Assembly: GCA_041394285.1 (NCBI GenBank)
Contig: JAWKIL010000028.1
Span: 1-64,000, forward strand
DNA length: 64,000 bases
Reading direction: 5' to 3'
Origin: CADEDH01 sp041394285
Lineage (GTDB): Bacteria > Actinomycetota > Acidimicrobiia > Acidimicrobiales > SZUA-35
Positions 33,147 to 41,326 of the stretch are shown piece by piece (position 1 is the stretch's first letter; each line of letters opens with the position of its first letter). The notes under the pieces were generated by a model. It saw nothing but the letters and a program-made list of their open reading frames with translations. It was not told the DNA's origin and made no database searches. Made by a program: the position numbers and the translations under genes.

Positions 33147-33776
33147 ATGCCCGAGCTCGATCATCTCGTCTTCGCCTCGCCCGATCTGGCCGCTGGTGTC
33201 CGCCACATCGAGCAGCTCACCGGGGCCACGCCGGTGCCGGGCGGCCCCCACCCCGGTGTGGGGACCCGCAACCATCTGCTCACGTTCGACCAGACCACCT
33301 ACTTCGAGGTGATCGGGATCGACCCCGACCAGGGCGAGCCGGCCCGGCCCCGCCCGTTCGGGATCGACGAGGGCCGCCCGCCCCGCCTGGCCGGCTACGC
33401 CGTGCACCCGGCGGCGGGGGAGACCATCGAGGAGATCGTCGACCGGCTCCGGGCCCTGGGCCACGACCCCGGGCCCGTCACGGCCATGAGCCGGGTCAAG
33501 CCCGACGGGGAGGAGCTGCGCTGGCGGCTCACGCTGGCCCCGTCCGCCACCGCCCCGGCCGCCATGCCCTTCGTGATCGACTGGGGGGCCAGCCCCAGCC
33601 CGGCCCGGTCGCTGCCGTCGATGGGCACGCTGGTCGAGCTGCGGGTGGAACACCCCGACGCCGCCGTCCGCTCGATGGTCGACGGCCTGGGCCTGGGGAT
33701 CGTCACCGCCGAGGCGGCCGACGCACGGCTGGTGGCCGTGGTGGACACGCCCGGCGGGCGGGTGGAGATCGCCTGA
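33147..33776 (+). CDS. glyoxalase-like (VOC) domain protein
   Basis: This 209-residue protein starts PELDHLVFASPDLAAGV, the typical opening of the glyoxalase-like / VOC fold with a metal-type His at residue 5. GVGTRNHLLTFDQTTYFEVIGID follows, with a second metal-type position at the Glu. A second, weaker half (MGTLVELRVEHPDAAVRSMVDGLGLG) closes the fold. The family is variable in function (dioxygenases, lyases, binding proteins), and no substrate is inferred. The leaderless start is supported by the -10 box at 33135. It is divergent to the TauD-type gene. Confidence 0.8.
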   Translation: MPELDHLVFASPDLAAGVRHIEQLTGATPVPGGPHPGVGTRNHLLTFDQTTYFEVIGIDPDQGEPARPRPFGIDEGRPPRLAGYAVHPAAGETIEEIVDRLRALGHDPGPVTAMSRVKPDGEELRWRLTLAPSATAPAAMPFVIDWGASPSPARSLPSMGTLVELRVEHPDAAVRSMVDGLGLGIVTAEAADARLVAVVDTPGGRVEIA

Positions 33777-33822
33777 ACCTCACGGAGGCCCGCCGCGCCC
33801 GGCCCGGCAGCCAGCGCTGGGC

Positions 33823-34986
33823 TCAGAGCTGGCGGGTGTCGGTCTCCAGCCCGAACACCATCCGGCCCAGGGGCTCGAGGGTGCGGGGGGCGATCATGCC
33901 GTGCTGGGTGGCCACGTGGGTGTCGCGGAACACCCGCTGGAGGGGGCTGGTCTCGTAGACGGCGCTCCCGCCGGCGGCGTGGTAGCAGAGGTCGACGGCG
34001 TGGGCGCAGCGCTCGGCCATGTTGGAGGCGGCCAGGCGCAGCAGCCGCTTGTGCTCGCCCGTCATCCGGCCCTCGGTGGCCGCCGCCTCCCAGCACTGGT
34101 CCACCACATCCCGCAGGAACGCCCGGGAGCTGCGCACGGCGGCGTCGGCCTCGGCGATCTGGGCCTGCACCGTGGGCCGCTCGGCCAGCGTGCGGGAGCT
34201 GCCCACCGGCACCTTGGCGCCCAGGGCCACCAGCTCGTCGATGGCCCGGCGGCCCAGGCCCACCATCACCGACGCCACCCCGATGCCGAGGGCGCCGAGG
34301 AACGAGAAGCGGTAGAGGGGGCTGTCGACCTGGGGCCCCCGGGCGTTCACGAACTCCACCCACCGGCCCTGGGGGACGAAGGCGTCGGCGACCGTGTAGT
34401 CGGTGGAGGCGGTGCCCTTCAGGCCGGCCACGTGCCAGGTGTCGAGCAGTTCCACGTCGTCGAGGTCGAAATAGGCGAACGGGGCCCGCGTGCCGTCGGG
34501 CATGGCGGCCGGGGCGCCCGAGGCGTCGACCACCCGCACGCCACCGCCGATCATCGTGCAGTGGTCGGTGCCCGAGCCCCAGGCCCAGCGACCGGTCACC
34601 CGCATGCCGCCCTCGACCGGCACCGCCGTGCCCGACGGCATGCCGAAGCCGCCGGTGATGGCGCCAGTCGGGCCGTAGATCTCGCGGGCCCACTCGGGTG
34701 GAAGGAAGCCAGCGTTGAGGCCGGTGGAGCCGCCGATCATCACGCACCAGCCGGTGGAGCCGTCGTGGTAGGCGCAGGTCTCGATGGCGTCGAGCAGGGT
34801 GGTGATGTGGGCCTCGGCCCCGCCGTAGGCCCGGGGCACCCACAGCTTGAACACGCCCGTGGCCACGAGCTTGGCCACCAGGTCGGGCGGCAGGCGGCGC
34901 AGGTCCTCGATCTCGGCCGAGCGGGTGCCGGCCTCGGCCGCCACGTCGGCGACGGAGGTGGCTGGGGGGTGGTCGGTGACGGCCAT
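33823..34986 (-). CDS. acyl-CoA dehydrogenase / flavin-dependent monooxygenase family
   Basis: A 387-residue flavoprotein with the acyl-CoA dehydrogenase fold. N-terminal RRLPPDLVAKLVATGVFKLWVPRAYGG and HDGSTGWCVMIGGSTG are more typical of the HsaA/DszC-like group (two-component flavin monooxygenases) than of true beta-oxidation enzymes. The beta-domain segment VTGRWAWGSG and the C-terminal helical EHKRLLRLAASNMAERCAHAVDLCYHAAGG fit too. No clear catalytic Glu base of classical dehydrogenases was seen. It could hydroxylate a polycyclic or heterocyclic substrate with reduced flavin. ATG 34986 is used. Just upstream the word GAGT-TGT-ACTC forms a small palindrome (about 35018-35028) that may be an operator. 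Confidence 0.82.
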   Translation of the reverse strand: MAVTDHPPATSVADVAAEAGTRSAEIEDLRRLPPDLVAKLVATGVFKLWVPRAYGGAEAHITTLLDAIETCAYHDGSTGWCVMIGGSTGLNAGFLPPEWAREIYGPTGAITGGFGMPSGTAVPVEGGMRVTGRWAWGSGTDHCTMIGGGVRVVDASGAPAAMPDGTRAPFAYFDLDDVELLDTWHVAGLKGTASTDYTVADAFVPQGRWVEFVNARGPQVDSPLYRFSFLGALGIGVASVMVGLGRRAIDELVALGAKVPVGSSRTLAERPTVQAQIAEADAAVRSSRAFLRDVVDQCWEAAATEGRMTGEHKRLLRLAASNMAERCAHAVDLCYHAAGGSAVYETSPLQRVFRDTHVATQHGMIAPRTLEPLGRMVFGLETDTRQL

Positions 34987-35057
34987 GGGGGTGCTCCGGT
35001 TGTCGGTCGGTCTCCAGAGTTGTACTCCAGAACGGGGCCGGGCACCCGCTCGGGGGG

Positions 35058-35732
35058 TCAGGCCGCGATGCCCAGCCGCTGGGCGTCCACCGGGCAGAAC
35101 ACCACCACAGCGGTGTCGATGACCACCGCCATCTCGGCCGAGGTGAGCGAGCTGTCGGCGTCGGCCACGGCGGCGGCCCGGAACCGGTCGAAGTCGGCCG
35201 GACCGTCGGCGCTCGCGGCGAACACGCAGGCGGCGTAGCCGAAGCGGGTCAGGTCGTCATCGCCCAGGCTCGTGCTCACCAGGTCCCGGGCCGCCAACTC
35301 CTCCCGGTAGCGGGCCACGAGGCCGGTGGGGTCGGTCCGGGCGGCGTCGCCGGCCTCGGAATGGATGCTCGCCGTACCGAACGGCTCCCCGGGGGCGGAG
35401 CCGAGCTGGGAGGCGTCGGCCCCGTCGGCCGACTCTCCGCCGGCTGGTTCCCCGCCCGCCGTGCTGCGGCCGATCAGCACGCCGGCCGTGACCAGGGCGG
35501 CGGCCAGGCCGAGGGCCACAACGGCCAGCGCCAAGCGGACGGGCCACCGACGGCGGCGGGTCGGGCTGCCGTCGGTGCCGGGCGGCCCGGCGGGGGGATC
35601 GGGCTCGGCGTCGCCGGAATCCTTCACCGGGTTGTCGAGCCTGGTCGTCGGCACCAACTCGGCCAGGAGGGCGTCGATCGTGTCGTGGGTCCGGGCGTCC
35701 ATCCGCCGGGGACTACCCGAACGACCGGGCAT
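35058..35732 (-). CDS. membrane-anchored DUF732-like protein
   Basis: This 224-residue protein has a cytoplasmic N-terminal region of about 60 residues ending in the basic TRRRRWP. One membrane helix covers about 65-88 (LALAVVALGLAAALVTAGVLIG), followed by a Gly/Ala/Ser-rich spacer. The outside domain at about 140-224 has conserved-looking FGYAACVFA near residue 170 and VVVFCPVDAQRL at the end; the two Cys may form a disulfide. The end pattern resembles DUF732 proteins of actinobacteria, of unknown function. The start is uncertain: 35702, 35732 and 35738 are all possible. Confidence 0.65.
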   Translation of the reverse strand: MPGRSGSPRRMDARTHDTIDALLAELVPTTRLDNPVKDSGDAEPDPPAGPPGTDGSPTRRRRWPVRLALAVVALGLAAALVTAGVLIGRSTAGGEPAGGESADGADASQLGSAPGEPFGTASIHSEAGDAARTDPTGLVARYREELAARDLVSTSLGDDDLTRFGYAACVFAASADGPADFDRFRAAAVADADSSLTSAEMAVVIDTAVVVFCPVDAQRLGIAA

Positions 35733-35794
35733 TCTCACCTGCTTGTTGGCGAAGGTGGTTTGAGCCGACAGTGGGCGAGGAAGGGGATGCCGTC

Positions 35795-36625
35795 GTGAGC
35801 GGTGGGATGCGTGCGGTGATCCTGGCAGTGGTCGGCCTGGTGGTTGTGGGTTTGGCGCCGGTGGCGGGAGGGGTGTCTGCGGCGGGGGCCGCCCCCACCC
35901 GGGTCCATCTGATCCAGGGGGTGCCCGACACCTCGGTGGACGTGGCCATCGGCGGTCGAACCGCCATCACCGACCTCGGCTTCCGGGGCACGTACGACCT
36001 GTCGGCGCTGGGTTCGCGCCTCCCGGCGGTGACCGTGACCCGGGCCGGTACCGGTGAGGTGCTGCTGGCGGCGGGTGATGTCGGGCTGCCGGAGGGGGAG
36101 AACGTGACGGTGGTGCTCCACCTCAAGACCGACGGCTCGGTGGGCCTGGCCAGCTTCGCCAACGACGTGAGCCCGCTGGCGGCGGGGCAGAGCCGGCTGA
36201 TCGTGCGCCACCTGGCGGCCGCCCCACCCGTCGACGTGCTGTCGGCGGGCAGGACCGTGTTCGAGAACCTGGCCAACGGCGGCGAGGTGCAGGCCGACCT
36301 GCCGCCGGGCACGGTGAGCGCCTCGCTGGTGCCGGCCGGTACGGCCGGACCGGCCATCCTGGGCCCGGCCGACGTGACGCTGGAAGCGGGAACGGCCGTG
36401 ATCGTCTACGGGCTGGGATCGATCGAGCGGAACACGATGGCGGTGGCCACCGAGACGATCCCCGGCCTCGGACCCCGCCCGACGGGCGTCGACAGCGGGA
36501 ACTCGGCCGTCGCCGGGGTCGGTGGCGGCAGCGGTGGCCCGTCGCCGGCCTGGGCCTGGCTGGCCCCGCTGGGGATGGCCGTCGTCGTCCTGGGCCGCCG
36601 CGTTCCCCTGCGGCGGCGGCACTGA
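35795..36625 (+). CDS. DUF4397 surface protein with C-terminal membrane anchor
   Basis: This 276-residue protein has a signal peptide at 1-27 (hydrophobic VILAVVGLVVVGLAPVAGG). A DUF4397 domain follows from about 32 to 220: VHLIQGVPDTSVDVAIGG, VIVYGLGS and other beta-rich segments. A Gly/Ser/Pro spacer precedes a C-terminal hydrophobic helix ending in RRVPLRRRH. No LPXTG-like motif is visible before that helix; the nearest text is GGPSPAWAW. The class F sortase next door (36652) suggests it may still be the sortase substrate, as DUF4397/sortase pairs are common in actinobacteria. GTG 35795 has GGAAGGGG upstream. Confidence 0.82.
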   Translation: MSGGMRAVILAVVGLVVVGLAPVAGGVSAAGAAPTRVHLIQGVPDTSVDVAIGGRTAITDLGFRGTYDLSALGSRLPAVTVTRAGTGEVLLAAGDVGLPEGENVTVVLHLKTDGSVGLASFANDVSPLAAGQSRLIVRHLAAAPPVDVLSAGRTVFENLANGGEVQADLPPGTVSASLVPAGTAGPAILGPADVTLEAGTAVIVYGLGSIERNTMAVATETIPGLGPRPTGVDSGNSAVAGVGGGSGGPSPAWAWLAPLGMAVVVLGRRVPLRRRH

Positions 36626-36644
36626 CCCCACCATCCCCACTACG

Positions 36645-36694
36645 GGATCTGATGCCCTCCGCCGTCACCGGTGACGGCCGAGGGCATCAGATCC
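36645..36694. repeat. near-perfect 50-bp palindrome over the sortase start
   Basis: 24 of 25 base pairs match around the centre at 36669/36670. The left half contains GATCTGATGCCCTC and the right half GAGGGCATCAGATC, with an inner GCCGTCACC/GGTGACGGC. It lies 20 nt after the DUF4397 stop and contains the sortase ATG (36652). It could be a terminator, an RNA stability hairpin or a translation block. Confidence 0.8.
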
Positions 36695-37386
36695 GGGTGG
36701 GGGTGGCGGTACTGGCTGCGCTGGTTGCGGCGGCGGCGGCCACGCTGGCCGGGGTGGTGCTCGACGCCAGCACCCCGCAGCGGCTGACCCTGGTGGAGCG
36801 GACCCGCTCGCCCGCCTTCGGGGCGCCGGCCCCCGACCCCCAGCCCGTCCCCACGTTCGATCCCTCCCGCATCCGGGCCCTCCCACCGGCCGGCACCGGC
36901 GGCGGTTCCGGGGCCACGGAGGCGACGGCCCCCACGGGCCTCGCCATCCCCGCCCTGGACGTGGCCGACGCCCCGGTGGTGCCGGTGGGGATCGAGCCCA
37001 CCGGGGGGCTCGAGATACCGGGACCCCACGAGGTCGGCTGGTACCGGTACGGCGCCCGGCCAGGGGCGGGGGTGGGCTCGATCGTGCTGGCCGCCCATGT
37101 GGCCTACGACGGCGAGGACGGCGTGTTCCTCCGCCTGGGCTCGCTCGAACCGGGAGCAGCGGTGGTCGTCGCCACGGCCGACGGCCACCGGCTCGGCTAC
37201 CGGGTCGACAGCGTGGTCGTCCATCGCAAGGACGACCTGCCGATCGACGATCTGTTCACGCCGAGCTCCCCGGAGCGCCTGGTGTTGATCACCTGCGGCG
37301 GCACCTTCAACCCCGGGCTGCGCCACTACGACTCGAACATCGTGGTGATCGCCACCCCCTCCCCGGAGGCAGCGGCGGCGGGTTAG
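36652..37386 (+). CDS. class F sortase
   Basis: This 244-residue sortase cleaves a sorting signal and joins surface proteins to the cell envelope. One membrane helix near residues 15-38 is followed by a Pro-rich spacer. The catalytic domain starts at about residue 95 (GLAIPALDVADAPVVPVGI). The catalytic His is in IVLAAHVAYDG near residue 147, Cys in LITCGGTF near 214, and Arg in GLRHYDSN near 223. The first 14 residues are encoded by the palindrome; GTG 36697 is an alternative start that avoids it. It follows the DUF4397 gene by 26 nt. Its end overlaps the convergent YCII gene by 4 nt. Confidence 0.85.
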   Translation: MPSAVTGDGRGHQIRVGVAVLAALVAAAAATLAGVVLDASTPQRLTLVERTRSPAFGAPAPDPQPVPTFDPSRIRALPPAGTGGGSGATEATAPTGLAIPALDVADAPVVPVGIEPTGGLEIPGPHEVGWYRYGARPGAGVGSIVLAAHVAYDGEDGVFLRLGSLEPGAAVVVATADGHRLGYRVDSVVVHRKDDLPIDDLFTPSSPERLVLITCGGTFNPGLRHYDSNIVVIATPSPEAAAAG

Positions 37387-37748
37387 TCGCCCTGGAAGGG
37401 GCGGACCTCCACCGGGCCCTCGCAGGCCGCGGCGGCCTGGCGGGCCAGTTCGAGGGCGGCTTCCCGATCGGGCAGCTCGACCACCCAGAAGCCGCCGATC
37501 TGCTCCTTGGTCTCGGCGTAGGGGCCGTCGGTGAGCGTCACGTCACTACCGGTACCGGCACCGGTGCCGGGCCGGGCCACGGCGGCCGACGAGGCCGGCA
37601 TCAGGCCCCCGCCGAACACCCACGCCCCCGAGGCCATGAGCTGCTCGTTGAGGGCGCCGACCTGTCCAACGACGCGCTGGGCGTCTTCGGTGGAGAAGTC
37701 GATCACATAGTCTTCGTCGTGCCAGACCGAAAGCAGGAACTGGGCCAT
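37383..37748 (-). CDS. YCII-related protein (YciI-like)
   Basis: This 121-residue protein of the YCII/DGPF family shows QFLLSVWHDEDY, the signature VTLTDGPYAETKEQIGGFWVVELPD, and a C-terminal helix with VEVRPF. These small ferredoxin-like-fold proteins often sit next to ECF sigma genes, but here there is none within reach. ATG 37748 has AGGAGGA upstream. The 198-bp gap to the divergent gene at 37947 is intergenic and includes an unusual T-rich stretch at about 37853-37870 (CTTTGTTTTTGTTTTC). Confidence 0.82.
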   Translation of the reverse strand: MAQFLLSVWHDEDYVIDFSTEDAQRVVGQVGALNEQLMASGAWVFGGGLMPASSAAVARPGTGAGTGSDVTLTDGPYAETKEQIGGFWVVELPDREAALELARQAAAACEGPVEVRPFQGD

Positions 37749-37946
37749 CTCGGAGTCCTCCTCGTTGAGATCGTCGTGTACGTCCGTCGGTTGTACCCGG
37801 CGGCAGTGACACCACGAACGAGATCGGCGGAATCGACAGCCCGAAACGCCGGCTTTGTTTTTGTTTTCTGATGTCGAGAGCGGCGCCGGCGTTCGTGGCT
37901 TGGGCAGAGGATCGCATCCGGCGGTCCCCACACCGAAGGACCGACG

Positions 37947-38387
37947 ATGACCACCACCACCACCTTCCCCGCTTCCGTCACCGCCACCGCCCCGACCTCG
38001 GCCGATGCAACCGCCGCCCGCCCCCGCTTGTGGACGGTCGGCCTCGGCTCGGGCGTGGTGGCGGCCGCCGCCACCACGGTCACCGCGGTGGCGGCCCGGG
38101 CCGTCGACGTGCCCCTCACCGTCTCGGGCGAGGCCATCCCCACCATGGGCTACGCCCAGCTGACCCTGGTGGGCGCCGTGCTGGGGATCCTGCTGGCCCG
38201 CCTGTCCCGGCGCTTCGCCCACCCCCGGACGGTGTTCGTCCGCACCACGGTGGCCCTGACCGCCCTGTCGGTGGTGCCCGACGTGCTGGTCGACGCCTCC
38301 GTGGCGTCCCGGCTGGTGCTGGCCGCCACCCACGTCGTGGCCGCCGCCATCATCGTGCCCACCCTGGCCCGCCGCCTGGCCCGATGA
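37947..38387 (+). CDS. four-helix membrane protein (DUF6069-like)
   Basis: This 146-residue protein has a Thr/Ala-rich N-terminus, then four predicted membrane helices at about 32-52, 67-87, 97-113 and 119-138 (LWTVGLGSGVVAAAATTV; YAQLTLVGAVLGILLARL; TTVALTALSVVPDVLV; LVLAATHVVAAAIIV). The pattern fits small actinobacterial DUF6069 proteins, of unknown role. ATG 37947 is preceded by AAGGA. It is divergent to the YCII gene. Confidence 0.7.
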   Translation: MTTTTTFPASVTATAPTSADATAARPRLWTVGLGSGVVAAAATTVTAVAARAVDVPLTVSGEAIPTMGYAQLTLVGAVLGILLARLSRRFAHPRTVFVRTTVALTALSVVPDVLVDASVASRLVLAATHVVAAAIIVPTLARRLAR

Positions 38388-38395
38388 CGGTCACC

Positions 38396-38453
38396 GGCCG
38401 GCCCCCCGGCGCCTCCGGCGGCCCGCTCGGGCCGGCCCCCAGCGCCTCCGGCG
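38396..38453. repeat. short direct repeat
   Basis: Two 25-nt units (38396-38420 and 38429-38453) agree at about 23 positions and share GCGCCTCCGGCG. They lie in the 150-bp gap between the membrane protein and SDR genes. Confidence 0.5.
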
Positions 38454-38538
38454 ATGCCGGCCGGGCCGCCGATGATGGCTCGGACGACGAAAGAGCCGGA
38501 TTGCCGGTCGTGGCCGTCGGGTACGGTTGCGGCACCCT

Positions 38539-39510
38539 ATGAACGAACGAGCCTCCGCCCGTGACACGGGGCCCATGGCCCGGCCCTGGTTTCCCGATCC
38601 CGACGCCCTGCGGGGCCGAGTGGCGGTGGTGGCCGGAGCCACCCGGGGCGCAGGGCGTGGCATCGCCGCTGCGTTGGGGGAGGCCGGGGCCACGGTGATC
38701 TGCACCGGTCGGTCCAGCTCGACGGGCTCGCCGTCGATCCGGTCCGATTACGATCGGCCCGAGACGATCGAGGAGACGGCCGAGATCGTGACCCGGCTCG
38801 GCGGCACCGGCATCGCGCTCCAGGTCGACCACCTCGACCCGGCCCAGGTTGCGGCCCTGGCCGACCGGCTGCGGGCCGACCACGGCCACATCGACGTGCT
38901 GGTCAACGACATCTGGGGGGCCGAGACCCTGACCGGGCCGCCGTCGGAGTGGAACCGCCCGATCTGGGAGCACGACCTCGACTCGGGGCTGCGGATCCTG
39001 CGCCTCGCCGTCGACACCCACCTGATCACCGCCCACCACCTGCTGCCGTTGCTGATCGAGCGACCGGGCGGGCTGCTGGTGGAGGTCACCGACGGAACCA
39101 CCGCCTACAACGCCGGCAACTACCGCATCTCGGTGTTCTACGACCTGGCCAAGGCGGCCGTGAACCGCTTGGCCTTCTCCCTCGGCCACGAGCTGGCCCT
39201 CCATTCGGCGGCGGCGTTGTCGGTGACGCCGGGATGGCTGCGGTCGGAGATGATGCTCGACGGCTTCGGCGTATCGGAGGACAACTGGCGTGACGCCCTG
39301 GCCGGCGTGCCGGGGCATCCCCCGGCTCCGGCCGGTTTCGAGAGCTCCGAGTCGCCCCGCTTCGTGGGCCGGGCCGTGGCCAGCCTGGCCTGCGACCCGA
39401 ACCGGGCCCGCTGGAACCAGGGCTCGGCCACGGCTGCCGACCTGGCCCGCGTCTACGGCTTCACCGACCTCGACGGCACCCGGCCCGACGCCTGGTCCCG
39501 CCAGGCTTGA
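38539..39510 (+). CDS. short-chain dehydrogenase/reductase
   Basis: This 323-residue SDR has the cofactor glycine motif VVAGATRGAGRGIA near residue 33 and the active-site Tyr-Lys in VFYDLAKAAVNRL near residue 200 (YxxxK). VNDIWGAE sits where the classical NNAG motif is, and VEVTDGT takes the position of the catalytic Ser strand, with Thr instead of Ser. These changes place it in the large extended SDR group found in actinobacteria. ATG 38539 is chosen; TACGGT lies 11 nt upstream. The substrate is unknown. Confidence 0.88.
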   Translation: MNERASARDTGPMARPWFPDPDALRGRVAVVAGATRGAGRGIAAALGEAGATVICTGRSSSTGSPSIRSDYDRPETIEETAEIVTRLGGTGIALQVDHLDPAQVAALADRLRADHGHIDVLVNDIWGAETLTGPPSEWNRPIWEHDLDSGLRILRLAVDTHLITAHHLLPLLIERPGGLLVEVTDGTTAYNAGNYRISVFYDLAKAAVNRLAFSLGHELALHSAAALSVTPGWLRSEMMLDGFGVSEDNWRDALAGVPGHPPAPAGFESSESPRFVGRAVASLACDPNRARWNQGSATAADLARVYGFTDLDGTRPDAWSRQA

Positions 39511-39567
39511 GCCGAGCGTCAGAGCGCCGGAACGCCGGTGCGGCGATCCGACACGACACGGCGGAAG

Positions 39568-39642
39568 GTCAGCGGACGGTAGCGGTGGCTTCCTCGGCCC
39601 AGGTGAGGGCGTCGATGTACAGGTCGGCGATCCGGTACCCGC
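39568..39642. repeat. left copy of a 75-bp direct repeat (3' fragment of the EAL-HDOD gene)
   Basis: Identical to 43275-43349 at 74 of 75 positions and in the same orientation. On the minus strand it encodes the last residues of the EAL-HDOD protein (DALTWAEEATATVR and stop) with no gene body attached. It marks the left edge of the ABC / two-component cassette. The preceding 57 bp after the SDR stop hold nothing recognisable. Confidence 0.9.
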
Positions 39643-39752
39643 ACGGGGACCGGGCCGAGGCCGGCGTGTGTTGAGCTCGACGGGATCCACCGATCGTACG
39701 GGCCGGTGCAGGCCGTGCGGGGGTCAGCCTCGAGATCGAGCGGGGCGAATGC

Positions 39753-40601
39753 GTGGCACTGCTCGGGCCGAACGGGGCCGGGAAGTCCACGCTGCTCGAC
39801 ATCGTGCTCGGGCTTCAGGGGCCCGACCGGGGCGCGGTCCAGGTGTGTGGCCTAGCGCCGGTCCAGGCAGTCGCCGCCGGCCACATCGGGGCCATGCTCC
39901 AACAGGGCGCCCCCATCGGTTTCCTTCGCGTGCGCGAGTTGGTGGCGATGATGGCCGCGCTCTACCCCCGGCCCCGCCCGGTCGACGAGGTGCTCGAGCT
40001 GCTGGAGCTCGACGATCTGGCCCGGCGCTCCACCGAGCGGCTGTCGGGAGGGCAGGCCCAGCGATTGCGAGCGGCCTGCATCCTGGTCACCGGTGCCGAC
40101 CTGTTGGTGCTCGACGAGCCGACGGTCGGCCTCGACGTGGAGTCCCGGCGCGGCTTCTGGTCGGCGGTGCGGGTGGCCCTGCACGAGGGGGCCACCGTGG
40201 TGTTCGCCACCCACTATCTCGACGAGGCCGACGCCAACGCCGACCGGGTGGTGCTCCTCGCCGGCGGCCGGGTGGTGGCCGACGGACCGGCCACCGAGAT
40301 CCGGGCTCGAGCCGCCACCCGCACGATCCGTCTCACCCTGCCCCGGGTGGAGGTGGCCGGCCTGGCCGCCCTGGACGGGGTGGTGGCGGCCGAGCGCCAC
40401 GGCGACACCGTCACCATCGCCGCCTCCGACGCCGACCGCGTGGTCCGGCGCCTGCTGGCCGAGCATCTTGACGCTCGGGACCTCGAGGTGCGGGTCGGTG
40501 GGCTGGAGGAAGCGTTCCTCGCGCTCACCGGCGAGGGACTCGAGAGCGGCGGTGAGGCCGAGGGCCCCGGGCGGGCTCGGCGGATGAGGAAGGTGGCATG
40601 A
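39753..40601 (+). CDS. ABC transporter ATP-binding protein (5' end disturbed)
   Basis: The open frame gives 282 residues starting at the Walker A (ALLGPNGAGKST). The signature LSGGQAQRLRAA lies near residue 93, Walker B LLVLDEPTVGLD near 117, and a switch His in FATHYLDEAD near 152. The first two strands of the domain are missing from this frame but present in another frame upstream: 39670-39718 encodes VELDGIHRSYGPVQAVR. One G lost from the run at 39719-39723 explains the break. No start codon precedes that segment in frame, and the left repeat begins only 27 nt away. It is the nucleotide-binding subunit for the permease at 40598, with which it overlaps by 4 nt. Confidence 0.8.
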   Translation: MALLGPNGAGKSTLLDIVLGLQGPDRGAVQVCGLAPVQAVAAGHIGAMLQQGAPIGFLRVRELVAMMAALYPRPRPVDEVLELLELDDLARRSTERLSGGQAQRLRAACILVTGADLLVLDEPTVGLDVESRRGFWSAVRVALHEGATVVFATHYLDEADANADRVVLLAGGRVVADGPATEIRARAATRTIRLTLPRVEVAGLAALDGVVAAERHGDTVTIAASDADRVVRRLLAEHLDARDLEVRVGGLEEAFLALTGEGLESGGEAEGPGRARRMRKVA

Positions 40602-41326
40602 TGAACGGCACGTATCTGCGATTCGAATTGCTGCGAACGGTACGGAACCGTCGCCTGTTCGTCTTCAGCCTGGGCATGCCGCTGTTGCTGTACGGGCTGA
40701 TCGCCCTGCCCAACCGGCACGAGACGCTGGGCGGCATCCCGTTCGCGACCTACTACATGGTGGGCATGATGTCGTGGGGGGCCACCACCGCCGTGCTGGC
40801 CGGCGGGGGTCGGATCGCCGTGGAGCGAACCCTTGGCTGGAGCCGGCAGCTGCGGACGACGCCCCTGCGTCCCTCCGTCTACCTGGCGTCGAAGGTGGCG
40901 GCGGGCTACGTGATGGCGTTGGCTTCGATGGTGGTCCTGGCCGGAGTCGGTGTGGCCAGCGGCGTGGAGCTGTCGGCCGGGGCGTGGACCCGCATGGTCG
41001 GTCTCACGCTGGTGGGACTGGTGCCCTTCGCCACCCTGGGCATCGCCTTCGGGCACGTGCTGCACCTCGACTCGTTGGGCCCGGTGCTGGGGGGCACCAC
41101 GGCGGTGTTCGCCATCCTGGGCGGGGTGTGGGGTCCGGTGGCCGACAGCGGGTGGCTGCACCAGGTGGGATTGGCCCTGCCGTCGTACTGGCTGGTCCAG
41201 TCGGGCCGGGTGGCGGTCGCCGGCCAGCTGTGGCCGGCCCGGGGGTGGCTCGTGGTGGGGGCCTGGACCGCGGCCCTGGCGGTCCTGGCGTCCGCCGCCT
41301 ACCGCCGGGACACGAAGCGTGCCTGA
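40598..41326 (+). CDS. ABC-2 type transporter permease
   Basis: This 242-residue integral membrane protein has six predicted helices, beginning LRFELLRTVRNRRLFVFSLGMPLLLYGL, the typical ABC-2 opening. The conserved pre-helix ERTLGWSRQLRTTPLRPSVYLASK matches the coupling segment of DrrB/NatB-like exporters. ATG 40598 overlaps the ATPase stop (ATGA). Its stop lies inside the start of the kinase gene (GTG 41319). It probably exports a drug, lipid or peptide with the ATPase subunit, controlled by the two-component system next to it; the last point is inference. Confidence 0.87.
   Translation: MMNGTYLRFELLRTVRNRRLFVFSLGMPLLLYGLIALPNRHETLGGIPFATYYMVGMMSWGATTAVLAGGGRIAVERTLGWSRQLRTTPLRPSVYLASKVAAGYVMALASMVVLAGVGVASGVELSAGAWTRMVGLTLVGLVPFATLGIAFGHVLHLDSLGPVLGGTTAVFAILGGVWGPVADSGWLHQVGLALPSYWLVQSGRVAVAGQLWPARGWLVVGAWTAALAVLASAAYRRDTKRA

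Noticed and set aside
39568..39642. Short independent gene encoding the peptide ending DALTWAEEATATVR
   Set aside because: It is a displaced copy of the 3' end of the EAL-HDOD gene; the upstream part of that frame is unrelated text.
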